Under the pieces are notes generated by a model. That model was given only the letters and a program-made list of their open reading frames with translations. It had not been told where the DNA came from and ran no database searches. From Tissierellia bacterium (lineage in GTDB: Bacteria > Bacillota > Clostridia > Tissierellales > Peptoniphilaceae): a stretch of 64,000 nucleotides of DNA. A program made the position numbers and the translations under genes. Positions 28,197 through 36,493 of this stretch are shown in pieces. The stretch lies in assembly GCA_030538075.1 (NCBI GenBank), contig JAUNUQ010000001.1, positions 1 to 64,000 on the forward strand. The letters run 5' to 3'. How positions within the stretch are numbered: position 1 is the stretch's first letter; each line of letters begins with the position of its first letter.

Positions 28197-29150
28197 CTAC
28201 AGTAATTTCTTTTTCTTGAAAAAATAGATACTCGCCACTACGATCAATACACTCAATGTGATCACCCAGCGATAACCATGCTCCCAATCCAGTTCCGGCA
28301 TATATTTAAAGTTCATCCCATACCATCCAACTAGCAATGTCAAAGGCAAAAAGATGGTCGCCACCACTGTGAATACCTTCATCACCTGATTCAAATTGAT
28401 GTCGATTTGGGCTTGGTAGGATTCCCGTACCTGGATGGCGTATTCCCTGAGGAGCTGGGCGTTCATACTGTAGCGACTGAGCCGTGCAGATAAGAAGCGA
28501 AAGTGCTTGGTGTCACTTTCCTCTAAAATCCCGTTGGCATTTTCGATCAGGATATCGCAGAGATCGTCCAGCTGTTCATAGTAGCCATATAGCTCCAATA
28601 GCACATGGCTGTATTTTGAGATTTGGACCATCATCTCCGCATCTGGATCCTCATCCAATACTCCGTCATCCAATTTTTCGATACCAGTGCGCAGTTCGTC
28701 GAATAGGGCTGAATGATGGGTGATCAACGCTTTGATAAAATTATTGATAAACTGACCAATGGAAAAGCTCTCTTCTCGGTTCCATTCCACTGCGTGCCGG
28801 AAGGCGCCGATGGTGGACTGATCCACATCCACGATGTCCACGGCCAAAAAGAGATCCTTCGCCATATACAGTCCAATCTTGTCTCGATTACTAAACACAT
28901 CATTGGCATCGATGATATTGATCACGCCAAAGGTGTAATCTTCCATGACGGAGAGATAGTTCTGCAGGCTTCGCAGTCTTCCCTCTAAGGCGCTTATCAC
29001 GTAATCGGAGATGCCCAGAGCATCCCTCTGCTCCTTCAGTTCATCCAGAGTTAGATAGGCCACATGAGGCCGGTCATTCTCTAGACCTTGAGCAAGCTGC
29101 TCCCCGCTGATCTCCATATACTGGTTTTTCTGAGTAATCTCATAAATCAT
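28197..29150 (-). CDS. corA: CorA-family divalent metal ion transporter
   Basis: The protein has 317 residues. A long acidic cytosolic funnel domain with helices is followed by two C-terminal membrane helices at about 255-275 and 290-310. The signature G-M-N-F lies at about residues 280-283, and a basic tail (FKKKK) follows. The ATG follows the cbiJ TAG directly with no spacer, so it is translated from the corrin operon message. CorA proteins carry Mg2+ but also Co2+ and Ni2+. Its position suggests cobalt supply to CbiK, which is an inference. Confidence 0.9.
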   Translation of the reverse strand: MIYEITQKNQYMEISGEQLAQGLENDRPHVAYLTLDELKEQRDALGISDYVISALEGRLRSLQNYLSVMEDYTFGVINIIDANDVFSNRDKIGLYMAKDLFLAVDIVDVDQSTIGAFRHAVEWNREESFSIGQFINNFIKALITHHSALFDELRTGIEKLDDGVLDEDPDAEMMVQISKYSHVLLELYGYYEQLDDLCDILIENANGILEESDTKHFRFLSARLSRYSMNAQLLREYAIQVRESYQAQIDINLNQVMKVFTVVATIFLPLTLLVGWYGMNFKYMPELDWEHGYRWVITLSVLIVVASIYFFKKKKLL

Positions 29151-29897
29151 CTAGGATTTCCTCCCATCCAGATATTGAATTACGACATTTCGTAGTTTCT
29201 CAAGTTCTGATTCTCCAGCCTCAACGGGCCTCTTAAGGAGTATGCTCTTCACGCTCAGCTCTTCACAGGCATCTAGCTTCTCTTGTGTGCCCCCTTGGGA
29301 GCCACTGTCCTTGAACACCAGGTATGCTGCGCCGGTATGTTTCAGCATTGCCAGGTTCATCTCCCGATCAAAAGGACCCTGCATGGCGATGATGTCCCTA
29401 GGCGATACGCCAGATCTCTGACAGATCTTAAGACTTTCGGCTATCGGCAGAATTCGGTAGATATGGCGGCTATCTCCCTTCACCTTCTCGAAATCCGGAA
29501 TATTCTTGGAGCCAGTGGTAAAGAGAATAACCCCTTCCAGTTCCCTTAGGAGACCCAATAGGGACGATAGATCCTCTACTTGAAGATCTGCCTTTAACGG
29601 CGTTTCCCTTCGCAGAAAACGATGGTATTCACAGCCCATCTCTTCGGCGGCGACTTTTGCGTTTCTTGAGACTTCCACCGCATAGGGATGGGCCAGATTT
29701 AGGATTAGATCAATACCCTGCTTAGAAATAAAACCCTTCATCTCCTCCAGGTCCATCCGCCCGGCCAATGCCGTCCCCTCTTCCAGAAGGGACTTCCCAT
29801 ATTCCGTTGCCACACTCACCACATAATGCCCTTTGGCAAAATCCAGCATTGATACAAATCTCCGGGCGTCCTCTGTTCCACCGATGATCCAAATCAT
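29151..29897 (-). CDS. cbiJ: Precorrin-6A/cobalt-precorrin-6A reductase
   Basis: The protein has 248 residues and uses NADPH to reduce the corrin macrocycle at C18-C19. The N-terminus M-I-W-I-I-G-G-T-E-D-A-R is the characteristic nucleotide-binding strand-loop. The later segments LILNLAHPYAVEVSRNA and AMQGPFDREMN are family hallmarks. Its ATG overlaps the cbiH stop by 4 nt. It is the last corrin-ring gene of the operon. Confidence 0.92.
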   Translation of the reverse strand: MIWIIGGTEDARRFVSMLDFAKGHYVVSVATEYGKSLLEEGTALAGRMDLEEMKGFISKQGIDLILNLAHPYAVEVSRNAKVAAEEMGCEYHRFLRRETPLKADLQVEDLSSLLGLLRELEGVILFTTGSKNIPDFEKVKGDSRHIYRILPIAESLKICQRSGVSPRDIIAMQGPFDREMNLAMLKHTGAAYLVFKDSGSQGGTQEKLDACEELSVKSILLKRPVEAGESELEKLRNVVIQYLDGRKS

Positions 29898-30640
29898 TTG
29901 TTCTCATAGCCCCTTGGGGTGATCATCGCACCTGCCTGTAGATAGGTATTGGAATTGCCGATGATCAGCAGGGTGCACATATCCACAAAATCCTCATCCA
30001 CCTGATCCAGGGTCGTGATTCGGATCTGTTCTCCCCCTCGCCCTGCATTTTTTACCATGCCGACTGGGGTGCCGGGGGAGCGGTGCTCGCCGATGAGTTC
30101 CAGAGCTCGGGGCAGCTGTTCCCTTCGCTTTTTCGACCTGGGATTGTACAGGCCAATGACAAAATCCGCCTCTGCTGCCAAGGACAGACGCTTTTCAATC
30201 TTCTCCCATGGGGTGAGCAGATCAGACAGACTGATCATCACAGTATCATGCATTAAGGGGGCGCCGAGAGCCGCCGCTGCTGAAAAAATGGCGGACACAC
30301 CCGGGACCACTTTGACCTTCACCTGCTCGGTCAATCCCAGCTCCTCGCGCATTTCGTAGATGGGGCCGGCCATTCCATAGAGCCCAGCGTCCCCCGTGCT
30401 GACGATACAGGTGGTATATCCTTTCGCCGCCTGTTCTAGAGCATAACTACAGCGCTCGAGTTCACTGCGCATTCCACTGGTGTAGATCTGTTTACCTTCC
30501 AAATCCACCACTTTTTCCACATAGTCCAGATAGGGCCCATATCCCACCAGGACTTCGGCAGATCGCAAAGCTTCCACCGCTTCCATTGTAAAACTCCCCG
30601 GCCCACCGGGGCCAATGCCAACTACATATATGATTCCCAT
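29894..30640 (-). CDS. cbiH: Precorrin-3B/cobalt-precorrin-3 C17-methyltransferase
   Basis: The protein has 248 residues and is a SAM-dependent tetrapyrrole methylase that drives ring contraction. The first motif is YVVGIGPGGPGS at residues 5-16; STGDAGLYGMAGP at about 80-92 and VVPGVSAIFSAAA at about 110-122 complete the fold, and FVIGLYNPRSKKR is specific to CobJ/CbiH. It overlaps cbiG by 19 nt and cbiJ by 4 nt. It lacks any fused domain. Confidence 0.95.
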   Translation of the reverse strand: MGIIYVVGIGPGGPGSFTMEAVEALRSAEVLVGYGPYLDYVEKVVDLEGKQIYTSGMRSELERCSYALEQAAKGYTTCIVSTGDAGLYGMAGPIYEMREELGLTEQVKVKVVPGVSAIFSAAAALGAPLMHDTVMISLSDLLTPWEKIEKRLSLAAEADFVIGLYNPRSKKRREQLPRALELIGEHRSPGTPVGMVKNAGRGGEQIRITTLDQVDEDFVDMCTLLIIGNSNTYLQAGAMITPRGYENK

Positions 30641-31626
30641 TTGTCCTCCCGGGCGATGGCCAAGGTCACACCGCTGCCCTCTACGCGGTGAACGATGAGC
30701 TCTCCACCGCTCAAATAGGCGCAGGGCTCTGCTACCGCCCCAACGCCGATGGTCTGCTTTACAAAGGATGAGCTAGGAAAAAGCTCTTCCACCTTTGCAA
30801 TCTCTTCTTTTGTATAAAAATGGATTGGCACATCCAGCTCCTGCGCCGCCTCCAATAAGCCAGCCTCTTCGGCTTTGATATCAATCGAGCTGATCGAAGC
30901 GACCCCCAAAAGGGATAAGTGGTTTCGGTCAAAGGTCTGATAGATCAGGTCCAAGATCTCCTTTGATGAAGTCCCTTTACGGCAACCCATCCCCAGATGT
31001 AAGTTTCGGGGGACGACCTGTAAACTGGGCAGATACGCTTGGCGCACTGTAGAGGATACGATAAAGACTCCTTCGACGTCCTCTGGCAGTTCCCATAGGC
31101 TCTGTACCTCAACGGCGTTCGGATAGTTCAAGTCGCATCCCGTCTCACAGAGATAGGCGATACGCCCACCATTGACCATGATCCCCATCAATTTCGTCAA
31201 ATTCTCATCGGATAGAATGGAAAAGCCGTGGCGCCGAATATATAGGTCCAGGGACTCGAATCCCCGTCCATCGGAGGCCGTGGTGATCACGGGGATGGAG
31301 CCGGGAATCAGGGAAGAGATCCTCTCAGCAAAGGCATTGGCCCCACCGATATGTCCGGAGAGTATACTGATTACAAATTTCCCCTGATCGTCCACCACCA
31401 GCACCGCTGGATCCAAGGTCTTATGCTTAATAAATGGCGCGATATAGCGCACGGCGATCCCCGTGGCACCAATAAATAGGATCTGATCACTCTGATCCCA
31501 GATCCTATTCATCTGGGATTTCACCTGCCCTTTCCGATTATCATAATGGACTGCATCCCCTAGATGGGAGAGCAGTTGACGTGCAAGGACCGCACCCTGG
31601 TCCGAAAAACTGAGGATGGAAATCAT
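30622..31626 (-). CDS. cbiG: Cobalt-precorrin-5A hydrolase
   Basis: The protein has 334 residues and opens the delta-lactone of cobalt-precorrin-5A, releasing acetaldehyde. Three segments are visible: the N-terminal domain with FIGATGIAVRYIAPF, a central region with VVDDQGKFVISILSGHIGGA, and the CbiG C-terminal domain with NLHLGMGCRKGTSSKEI. Its presence, with cbiD and cbiK, marks the anaerobic pathway. The start overlaps the cbiF stop by 1 nt (TGATG). Confidence 0.94.
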   Translation of the reverse strand: MISILSFSDQGAVLARQLLSHLGDAVHYDNRKGQVKSQMNRIWDQSDQILFIGATGIAVRYIAPFIKHKTLDPAVLVVDDQGKFVISILSGHIGGANAFAERISSLIPGSIPVITTASDGRGFESLDLYIRRHGFSILSDENLTKLMGIMVNGGRIAYLCETGCDLNYPNAVEVQSLWELPEDVEGVFIVSSTVRQAYLPSLQVVPRNLHLGMGCRKGTSSKEILDLIYQTFDRNHLSLLGVASISSIDIKAEEAGLLEAAQELDVPIHFYTKEEIAKVEELFPSSSFVKQTIGVGAVAEPCAYLSGGELIVHRVEGSGVTLAIAREDKWESYM

Positions 31627-32378
31627 CAGATTCCCTCGCGATATTCCGTCGTAAATGACTTGTCGTAGAGCTTGGAGAGCTGATAATCCCCCTCCAGAAA
31701 ATCTCCCACCAGAATCTGCGCCTGCTTTCGGATGCCAGCGGCAGCAACCTTATCGACGATATCTGCCAAATTTCCCCTGACGATCCTCTGATCGGGCCAA
31801 CTGGCTCTGTATACGACGGCGATGGGAATGTCCCAGGAACCATAACCCTCCCTCAGCTCCTCCACCACGCCCGCCATATCCTGGACGGATAAAAAGATCG
31901 CCATACTGGCGCGGTGTTTTGCCAACTCCCCAAGTTTTTCCTTCTCTGGCACCTGGGTACGACCGGCTATCCTCGTTAGAATCACAGTCTGACTGACCCC
32001 CGGCAGCGTGAACTCCCTTGGCAGGGCGGCAGCAGCAGCCGTAAAGGAACTCACCCCTGGAATCACCTCAAAGGGGATCGCTAGTTCTATCAATCGATCC
32101 ATCTGCTCCTGGATCGCCCCGTAGATCGTCGGGTCGCCTGTGTGGAGGCGAACGACCAGCTTTTCATCCTGCACCGCCTCTTTCATCACTTGGATCACTT
32201 CGTCCAAGTGCATTTTGGCGCTATTGTAAAAGCTGCAGCCCTCCTTGGCAGCTTGTAGATGCTCTTCACTGACCAAACTGCCTGCATAGATTATCACATC
32301 GGCCTCCTGGAGCTTTTTCAATCCCTTCACTGTAATCAAGTCCACGTCTCCAGGACCAGCCCCCACAAAATAGATCAT
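31626..32378 (-). CDS. cbiF: Precorrin-4/cobalt-precorrin-4 C11-methyltransferase
   Basis: The protein has 250 residues and is a SAM-dependent methylase. Motifs are YFVGAGPGDVDLITVKG (about 3-19), RLHTGDPTIYGAIQEQ (about 78-93) and VIPGVSSFTAAAAALP (about 104-119), and TVILTRIAGRTQVP is typical of CobM/CbiF. It overlaps cbiT by 4 nt and is translationally coupled to cbiG. Confidence 0.95.
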   Translation of the reverse strand: MIYFVGAGPGDVDLITVKGLKKLQEADVIIYAGSLVSEEHLQAAKEGCSFYNSAKMHLDEVIQVMKEAVQDEKLVVRLHTGDPTIYGAIQEQMDRLIELAIPFEVIPGVSSFTAAAAALPREFTLPGVSQTVILTRIAGRTQVPEKEKLGELAKHRASMAIFLSVQDMAGVVEELREGYGSWDIPIAVVYRASWPDQRIVRGNLADIVDKVAAAGIRKQAQILVGDFLEGDYQLSKLYDKSFTTEYREGI

Positions 32379-32926
32379 CCTCTTTTCACTCCCCTTACTA
32401 GAAAAATCGGATTTTGAGCAATCATCAACCCGATTTCGTTTTCCATTGAGACTTGGATTAGCCGCGTCTCCATCTGTTCATATCCCCATTTCTGAAGCTC
32501 TCTCCTACAGATTTCCAGATTTTTTAAGGTGATAAATGCACCACAAAAGATCCCTCTCGGTCTGAGGTTCTCTTCCAAATAGGGAAAGATCTCCGCCATC
32601 TGACCGCGGCTCCCTCCCAAAAAGCAGCCATCCATTGCCAACCGGGGCAGGTCCTGGGGAGCCATGCCATGGATGACTTGGGCGGTCAGCCCCAGTCTTT
32701 CTAGGTTCTCCAGGGTCAGATCATAGGCATCCCTTTGGCTCTCAATAGCCCATACATCTGCTCCCATCTCCGCCCATTGGCAGGTGATGGAACCGGTGCC
32801 AGAGCCGATGTCCAAAAGGGTTTTTCCCGGCCCTACCCCCAATAAGCTGCAGATGAGCACCCGCAGTTCGTATTTGGTCATGGGGACTTTTCCCCTTAAA
32901 AAATCGGAATCACTAAACCATCTCAT
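32375..32926 (-). CDS. cbiT: Cobalt-precorrin-6B C15-methyltransferase (decarboxylating)
   Basis: The protein has 183 residues and a class I SAM methyltransferase fold. The N-terminal segment has MTKYELRVL and the SAM loop is LLDIGSGTGSITCQWAEMG at about 37-55; DLPRLAMDGCFLGGSRG is the family core near 91-107. It acts with CbiE, encoded separately and overlapping by 14 nt, where other organisms use a fused CobL. Confidence 0.94.
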   Translation of the reverse strand: MRWFSDSDFLRGKVPMTKYELRVLICSLLGVGPGKTLLDIGSGTGSITCQWAEMGADVWAIESQRDAYDLTLENLERLGLTAQVIHGMAPQDLPRLAMDGCFLGGSRGQMAEIFPYLEENLRPRGIFCGAFITLKNLEICRRELQKWGYEQMETRLIQVSMENEIGLMIAQNPIFLVRGVKRG

Positions 32927-33503
32927 TGTGTACCACCACTACGGCCAGGCTGGAGCCATCCGCAAAAACCTCGCCGATCCTCTTTTCTTCAATTCTCTCG
33001 GTCTCATAGGACAGGTCATAGCCTGCGATGATCCGCCCACGAACCCCCAACTGTACCAACTGCCCAGAGATCACTGTGGGACTGTGGTCCCTGTCGGTTA
33101 ACAGGATGGAAAGAGCATGGTATTTCACCCTCTCCAGCGCTCCCTCTCGACTATGCAAGGAGCCCAAATAGGCATCCTGCCAGGGGAGTTTTAGCTTTGC
33201 CATGAAATACTGAAAGGAGGTGAGGCCTGGATGAATTTCGTCTACTGGTACTCCCTTTCGCATCAGATAATCGCTGATCCCATAGAATAGCGAATCCCCC
33301 GAAGCCAAAATGCAGACCTCTCCCTCTGGAAGGGGAAGCAGCTCAGATAGAGTTTGAATCCTCTGAATATCTGAGCGTAGCCCCCGTAGGGTCTCGGCAA
33401 CTCTTCCAAAGGCCAGCACATACTCTGCCTCCAGGATCTTCTCTCGCACATCCAGTGTCATATATTTTTCAGCTCCTGGACCGATGCCCAGTACCCGGAT
33501 CAT
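32913..33503 (-). CDS. cbiE: Cobalt-precorrin-7 C5-methyltransferase
   Basis: The protein has 196 residues. The tetrapyrrole methylase fold opens with VLGIGPGAEKYMTLDVREKI, continues with ILASGDSLFYGISDYLM (about 68-84) and PGLTSFQYFMAKL. It is the partner of CbiT for the last two methylations. It overlaps cbiD by 4 nt. Confidence 0.93.
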   Translation of the reverse strand: MIRVLGIGPGAEKYMTLDVREKILEAEYVLAFGRVAETLRGLRSDIQRIQTLSELLPLPEGEVCILASGDSLFYGISDYLMRKGVPVDEIHPGLTSFQYFMAKLKLPWQDAYLGSLHSREGALERVKYHALSILLTDRDHSPTVISGQLVQLGVRGRIIAGYDLSYETERIEEKRIGEVFADGSSLAVVVVHNEMV

Positions 33504-34561
33504 AGCACGCCTCCTTCCATAGTATAGAGGATGACCTCAACCTCTACTTCTTCTTTCAGATAAGTCTTCACTCTCTCGATAATTCCCTCTCGCATCCTCT
33601 GTAGGATCTGCCCAAAGCCCCAGGCTTGGAGCTTGCCCGCCGCTTCTTCTGCTGTCAAGCAGCCATCAATCTCTTGAAGGAGTTCCAAGGACATCCCCTC
33701 CATGGCCATATAGTAGACAAAGGCCTCCATTCGGCTGTCTGCAGTCCTACTATGGGTCTGGAAGATGCCAATGGAGAGTTTTGCCAGTTTTCCAACATGA
33801 CCTAGGATCACAAAGCGCCGAAAGCCGAGCTTTTGGGCATAGAGCAGAGCATCTCCCATATAATTGGAGGTCTGCACCGACTTGTAGGGGAGTTTCAGCT
33901 CTGCTGCCAGCTTCTCCCCATAATTGCCGGGGGTCAGCAGGATGCCTTTTTCCAGTTCGGTCAGTGCCGACTGGTCCAGTTCCATATAGATGGTCTTTTT
34001 GATGGCGTCGTCGCTCATTGGTGTGACGATGCCCGTCGTACCCAAAATGGAAATCCCCCCCTCGATGCCGATGCGGCTGTTAAAGGTTCGCTTGGCAATG
34101 GCCTCTCCTTGTGGTACAGAGATCTCAGCTTGGAGCCCTCCCCCCAGAGCCTTGAGCTCCTCTAATATCTTTTTCCTGGGAACGGGGTTGATCGCCGCAT
34201 CGCCCACATCAGAGAACAATCCCTTGCGAATGATCCTACCTACGCCCAGTCCGCCATCCACCTTGACTTCTCCGGGAGTGTAGGGACTTACCTTCGCATA
34301 GATCCGAATCCCATCTGTGACGTCTGGGTCATCTCCCGCGTCTTTCTCAATGGCAACGCTGGCCCATTCCCCAGGCTGAATCTGAGGATCAAAAACCTCC
34401 AGTGACAGGGTCTTTCCCGATGGGGTGAGGATATCGACCTGCTCCGGGGCTTCACCCGTCAAAAGAAAAAGGGCGGCGGCTTTCGTCGCCGCCTGAGCAC
34501 AGCTCCCGGTGGTATAGCCCATTCGAAGCTTTTGACCGTGAGCTATGATAAATTCATCCAT
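33500..34561 (-). CDS. cbiD: Cobalt-precorrin-5B C1-methyltransferase
   Basis: The protein has 353 residues. The N-terminal L-R-M-G-Y-T-T-G-S-C-A-Q-A-A-T-K-A-A is the CbiD signature, followed by DAGDDPDVTDG at about 75-85, GEAIAKRTFNSRIGIEGGIS and ILGTTGIVTPMS. CbiD methylates C1 in the anaerobic route and has no relation to the other methylases. It overlaps cbiC by one base. Confidence 0.95.
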   Translation of the reverse strand: MDEFIIAHGQKLRMGYTTGSCAQAATKAAALFLLTGEAPEQVDILTPSGKTLSLEVFDPQIQPGEWASVAIEKDAGDDPDVTDGIRIYAKVSPYTPGEVKVDGGLGVGRIIRKGLFSDVGDAAINPVPRKKILEELKALGGGLQAEISVPQGEAIAKRTFNSRIGIEGGISILGTTGIVTPMSDDAIKKTIYMELDQSALTELEKGILLTPGNYGEKLAAELKLPYKSVQTSNYMGDALLYAQKLGFRRFVILGHVGKLAKLSIGIFQTHSRTADSRMEAFVYYMAMEGMSLELLQEIDGCLTAEEAAGKLQAWGFGQILQRMREGIIERVKTYLKEEVEVEVILYTMEGGVL

Positions 34562-35187
34562 TAGCGGTCGTAGACCATATATAATAGCGCGTTGACGATG
34601 GATGCCGCCACATTGCTTCCGCCTTTGGTTCCCACCGTAGTCACCATGGGTACATGAGTGGCCAGCTCCCGAAGGGCTTCTTTGGATTCGGCAGCTCCCA
34701 CAAAGCCTACTGGGACGGCGATGATCAGCTTGGGATCCACTTTTCCCTCTTTGATCAACTCCATCAAACGAAATAGGGCTGTTGGTGCATTTCCAATGAC
34801 GAAGATCTCCACGCCATAATCCACTGCCTTGTCGATGGAAGCAGAGGAGCGGGTCGTTCCGTTTCTCTTGGCCATCTCCAAAACATCATTGTTGTCGATA
34901 AAATAGACCAGCTCACAGTTGAATTTATACACTGCGGATTTGTTGATCCCCGAGTTGACCATCTTGGTATCCGTGTAGATCAAGGAGCCCTTTTTGATCA
35001 GCTCCAGGGCATGGTCGACAAAATCATTGCGAAACTCCACAATCTTTCGATATTCAAAATCCCCCGTCGTGTGGATCATCCGCTTGACGATCTTCTTTTC
35101 CCTCTCCTCGAAGTCCACATCCCCCATGACTTCTTCGATGAGGTCCAAGCTCTTCTCTTCGATTACCTTTGGATCTTTAATGTACAT
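34561..35187 (-). CDS. cbiC: Precorrin-8X/cobalt-precorrin-8 methylmutase
   Basis: The protein has 208 residues and moves the methyl group from C11 to C12, giving cobyrinate. The catalytic histidine is in R-M-I-H-T-T-G-D (about residue 40). IAVPVGFVGAAESKEAL and GTKGGSNVAASIVNALL near the C-terminus are family motifs. It overlaps cbiA by 11 nt. Confidence 0.95.
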   Translation of the reverse strand: MYIKDPKVIEEKSLDLIEEVMGDVDFEEREKKIVKRMIHTTGDFEYRKIVEFRNDFVDHALELIKKGSLIYTDTKMVNSGINKSAVYKFNCELVYFIDNNDVLEMAKRNGTTRSSASIDKAVDYGVEIFVIGNAPTALFRLMELIKEGKVDPKLIIAVPVGFVGAAESKEALRELATHVPMVTTVGTKGGSNVAASIVNALLYMVYDR

Positions 35188-36493
35188 TCCTTCCCTCCAC
35201 TCTCTTCATTAGTTCTTCTAACACCACAGCTGCGCCGGCAAAATTGATATGGGGATACATCCCCAGAGTATTTCGCGCAGAATACCCACAGGCATATCTC
35301 TCGCCTGTACTTTGGCGCGTAATGGATAGCACTGGTGTCATCTGGGTTTCGACCTTCGATCTGTGAAATTCCTTCCCTCGAAGGAGGAGCCCCTCCCCTC
35401 CCAGAATCGTCTGGCCAGTCGACTCCATCTGAACATAGCCAAAACGCTGGGTCACTTCTGTCATCTGGGCCACTGTGTCCAAAGCCCCTACCATGGGATG
35501 ACCGTCCAGAGTCCTGCTGAGATACATCAGCCCGCCTCCCATCCCCAAAATATGTCCTCCCCCTTGAGAAAACTTTAGGATGGACGCGCGCATGGAGTGG
35601 TTCTGGGAAAGCTGCTCTGAAAACAGTTCCGGATAGCCCCCTCCCAAAAACAGGAAATCACATTCGGGCAGGGCAGCATCCCGAAGGGGCGAAAAGAATT
35701 CCAGCCGTCCGAATTCTTCGAACAGACGCAGGTTTTCATTATAGTGAAAGCTGAACGCCTCATCCTTCGCCGCAGCGATTCGAAGGCGCTGGGACTGTCT
35801 ATGCCCTTTAATAATGATTGGCTCAACCCCTCCAGCTATTTCGATCAATTGTGTCACATCGATATATTTTTCTAACAGCTCAGCTGCCCTTTCGATCTTT
35901 TCCTCCACCCCTTGGATTTCCTGGGGCTGCAGGAGTCCCAGATAACGGGATGGAACGCCGATCTCTGCAGACTTGGGTAAAAAACCCAGGACAGGGACTT
36001 TACAGTGCCGCTCAATCTCCTCTTTGATCATCGAATAAGAGCGCGAACTCGTCCGATTTAGTAGGATTCCGACCACCTGTCCACAGGCAAAATCCACCAT
36101 CCCCTTTAGCTTTGGCACCATGGTGAACATCTCCCCATCCGGTGCGTAGATCAACAAAGTGGGGATGCAGAGCCTCCTTGCGATATCGTAGCTGGAGGCC
36201 TCGAAAGAACTTCCCAAGCCGTCGAAATAGCCCATTGCCCCTTCGATGATGGACAGTTCCCCTGGGTTTAGGCCCAGTGCAAGGCGCATTCCCTCCTCGG
36301 CCTGCATATACAGATCCAGATTTCCACAGGGTCGCCCAGCAGCCAGGGCATGAAACATCGGATCGATAAAATCCGGTCCCGTCTTAAAGGGCGCCAGTTG
36401 AAGGCCCCGGTTCCTCAAGGCACGGTTTAGGGCGAGGCTGATCGTCGTCTTCCCCGTCCCCGAGCTTGCCGCTGCGAGCATCAATGCCCTCAA
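35177..36493 (-). CDS. cbiA: Cobyrinate a,c-diamide synthase
   Basis: The protein has 438 residues and uses ATP and glutamine to amidate the a and c side chains. The N-terminal P-loop is AAASSGTGKTT (residues 8-18), followed by FKTGPDFIDPMFH. A C-terminal class I glutamine amidotransferase domain (about 245-430) contains LGGGYPELF and the nucleophile-region equivalent ILGMGGGLMYL. In that segment the usual cysteine of G-x-C-G-G-x-x-Y-L reads Gly (G-M-G-G-G-L-M-Y-L). Loss of the glutaminase cysteine would make it ammonia-dependent. Overlaps with cbiC and cbiK-cbiL are 11 and 4 nt. Confidence 0.92.
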   Translation of the reverse strand: MRALMLAAASSGTGKTTISLALNRALRNRGLQLAPFKTGPDFIDPMFHALAAGRPCGNLDLYMQAEEGMRLALGLNPGELSIIEGAMGYFDGLGSSFEASSYDIARRLCIPTLLIYAPDGEMFTMVPKLKGMVDFACGQVVGILLNRTSSRSYSMIKEEIERHCKVPVLGFLPKSAEIGVPSRYLGLLQPQEIQGVEEKIERAAELLEKYIDVTQLIEIAGGVEPIIIKGHRQSQRLRIAAAKDEAFSFHYNENLRLFEEFGRLEFFSPLRDAALPECDFLFLGGGYPELFSEQLSQNHSMRASILKFSQGGGHILGMGGGLMYLSRTLDGHPMVGALDTVAQMTEVTQRFGYVQMESTGQTILGGEGLLLRGKEFHRSKVETQMTPVLSITRQSTGERYACGYSARNTLGMYPHINFAGAAVVLEELMKRVEGRNVH

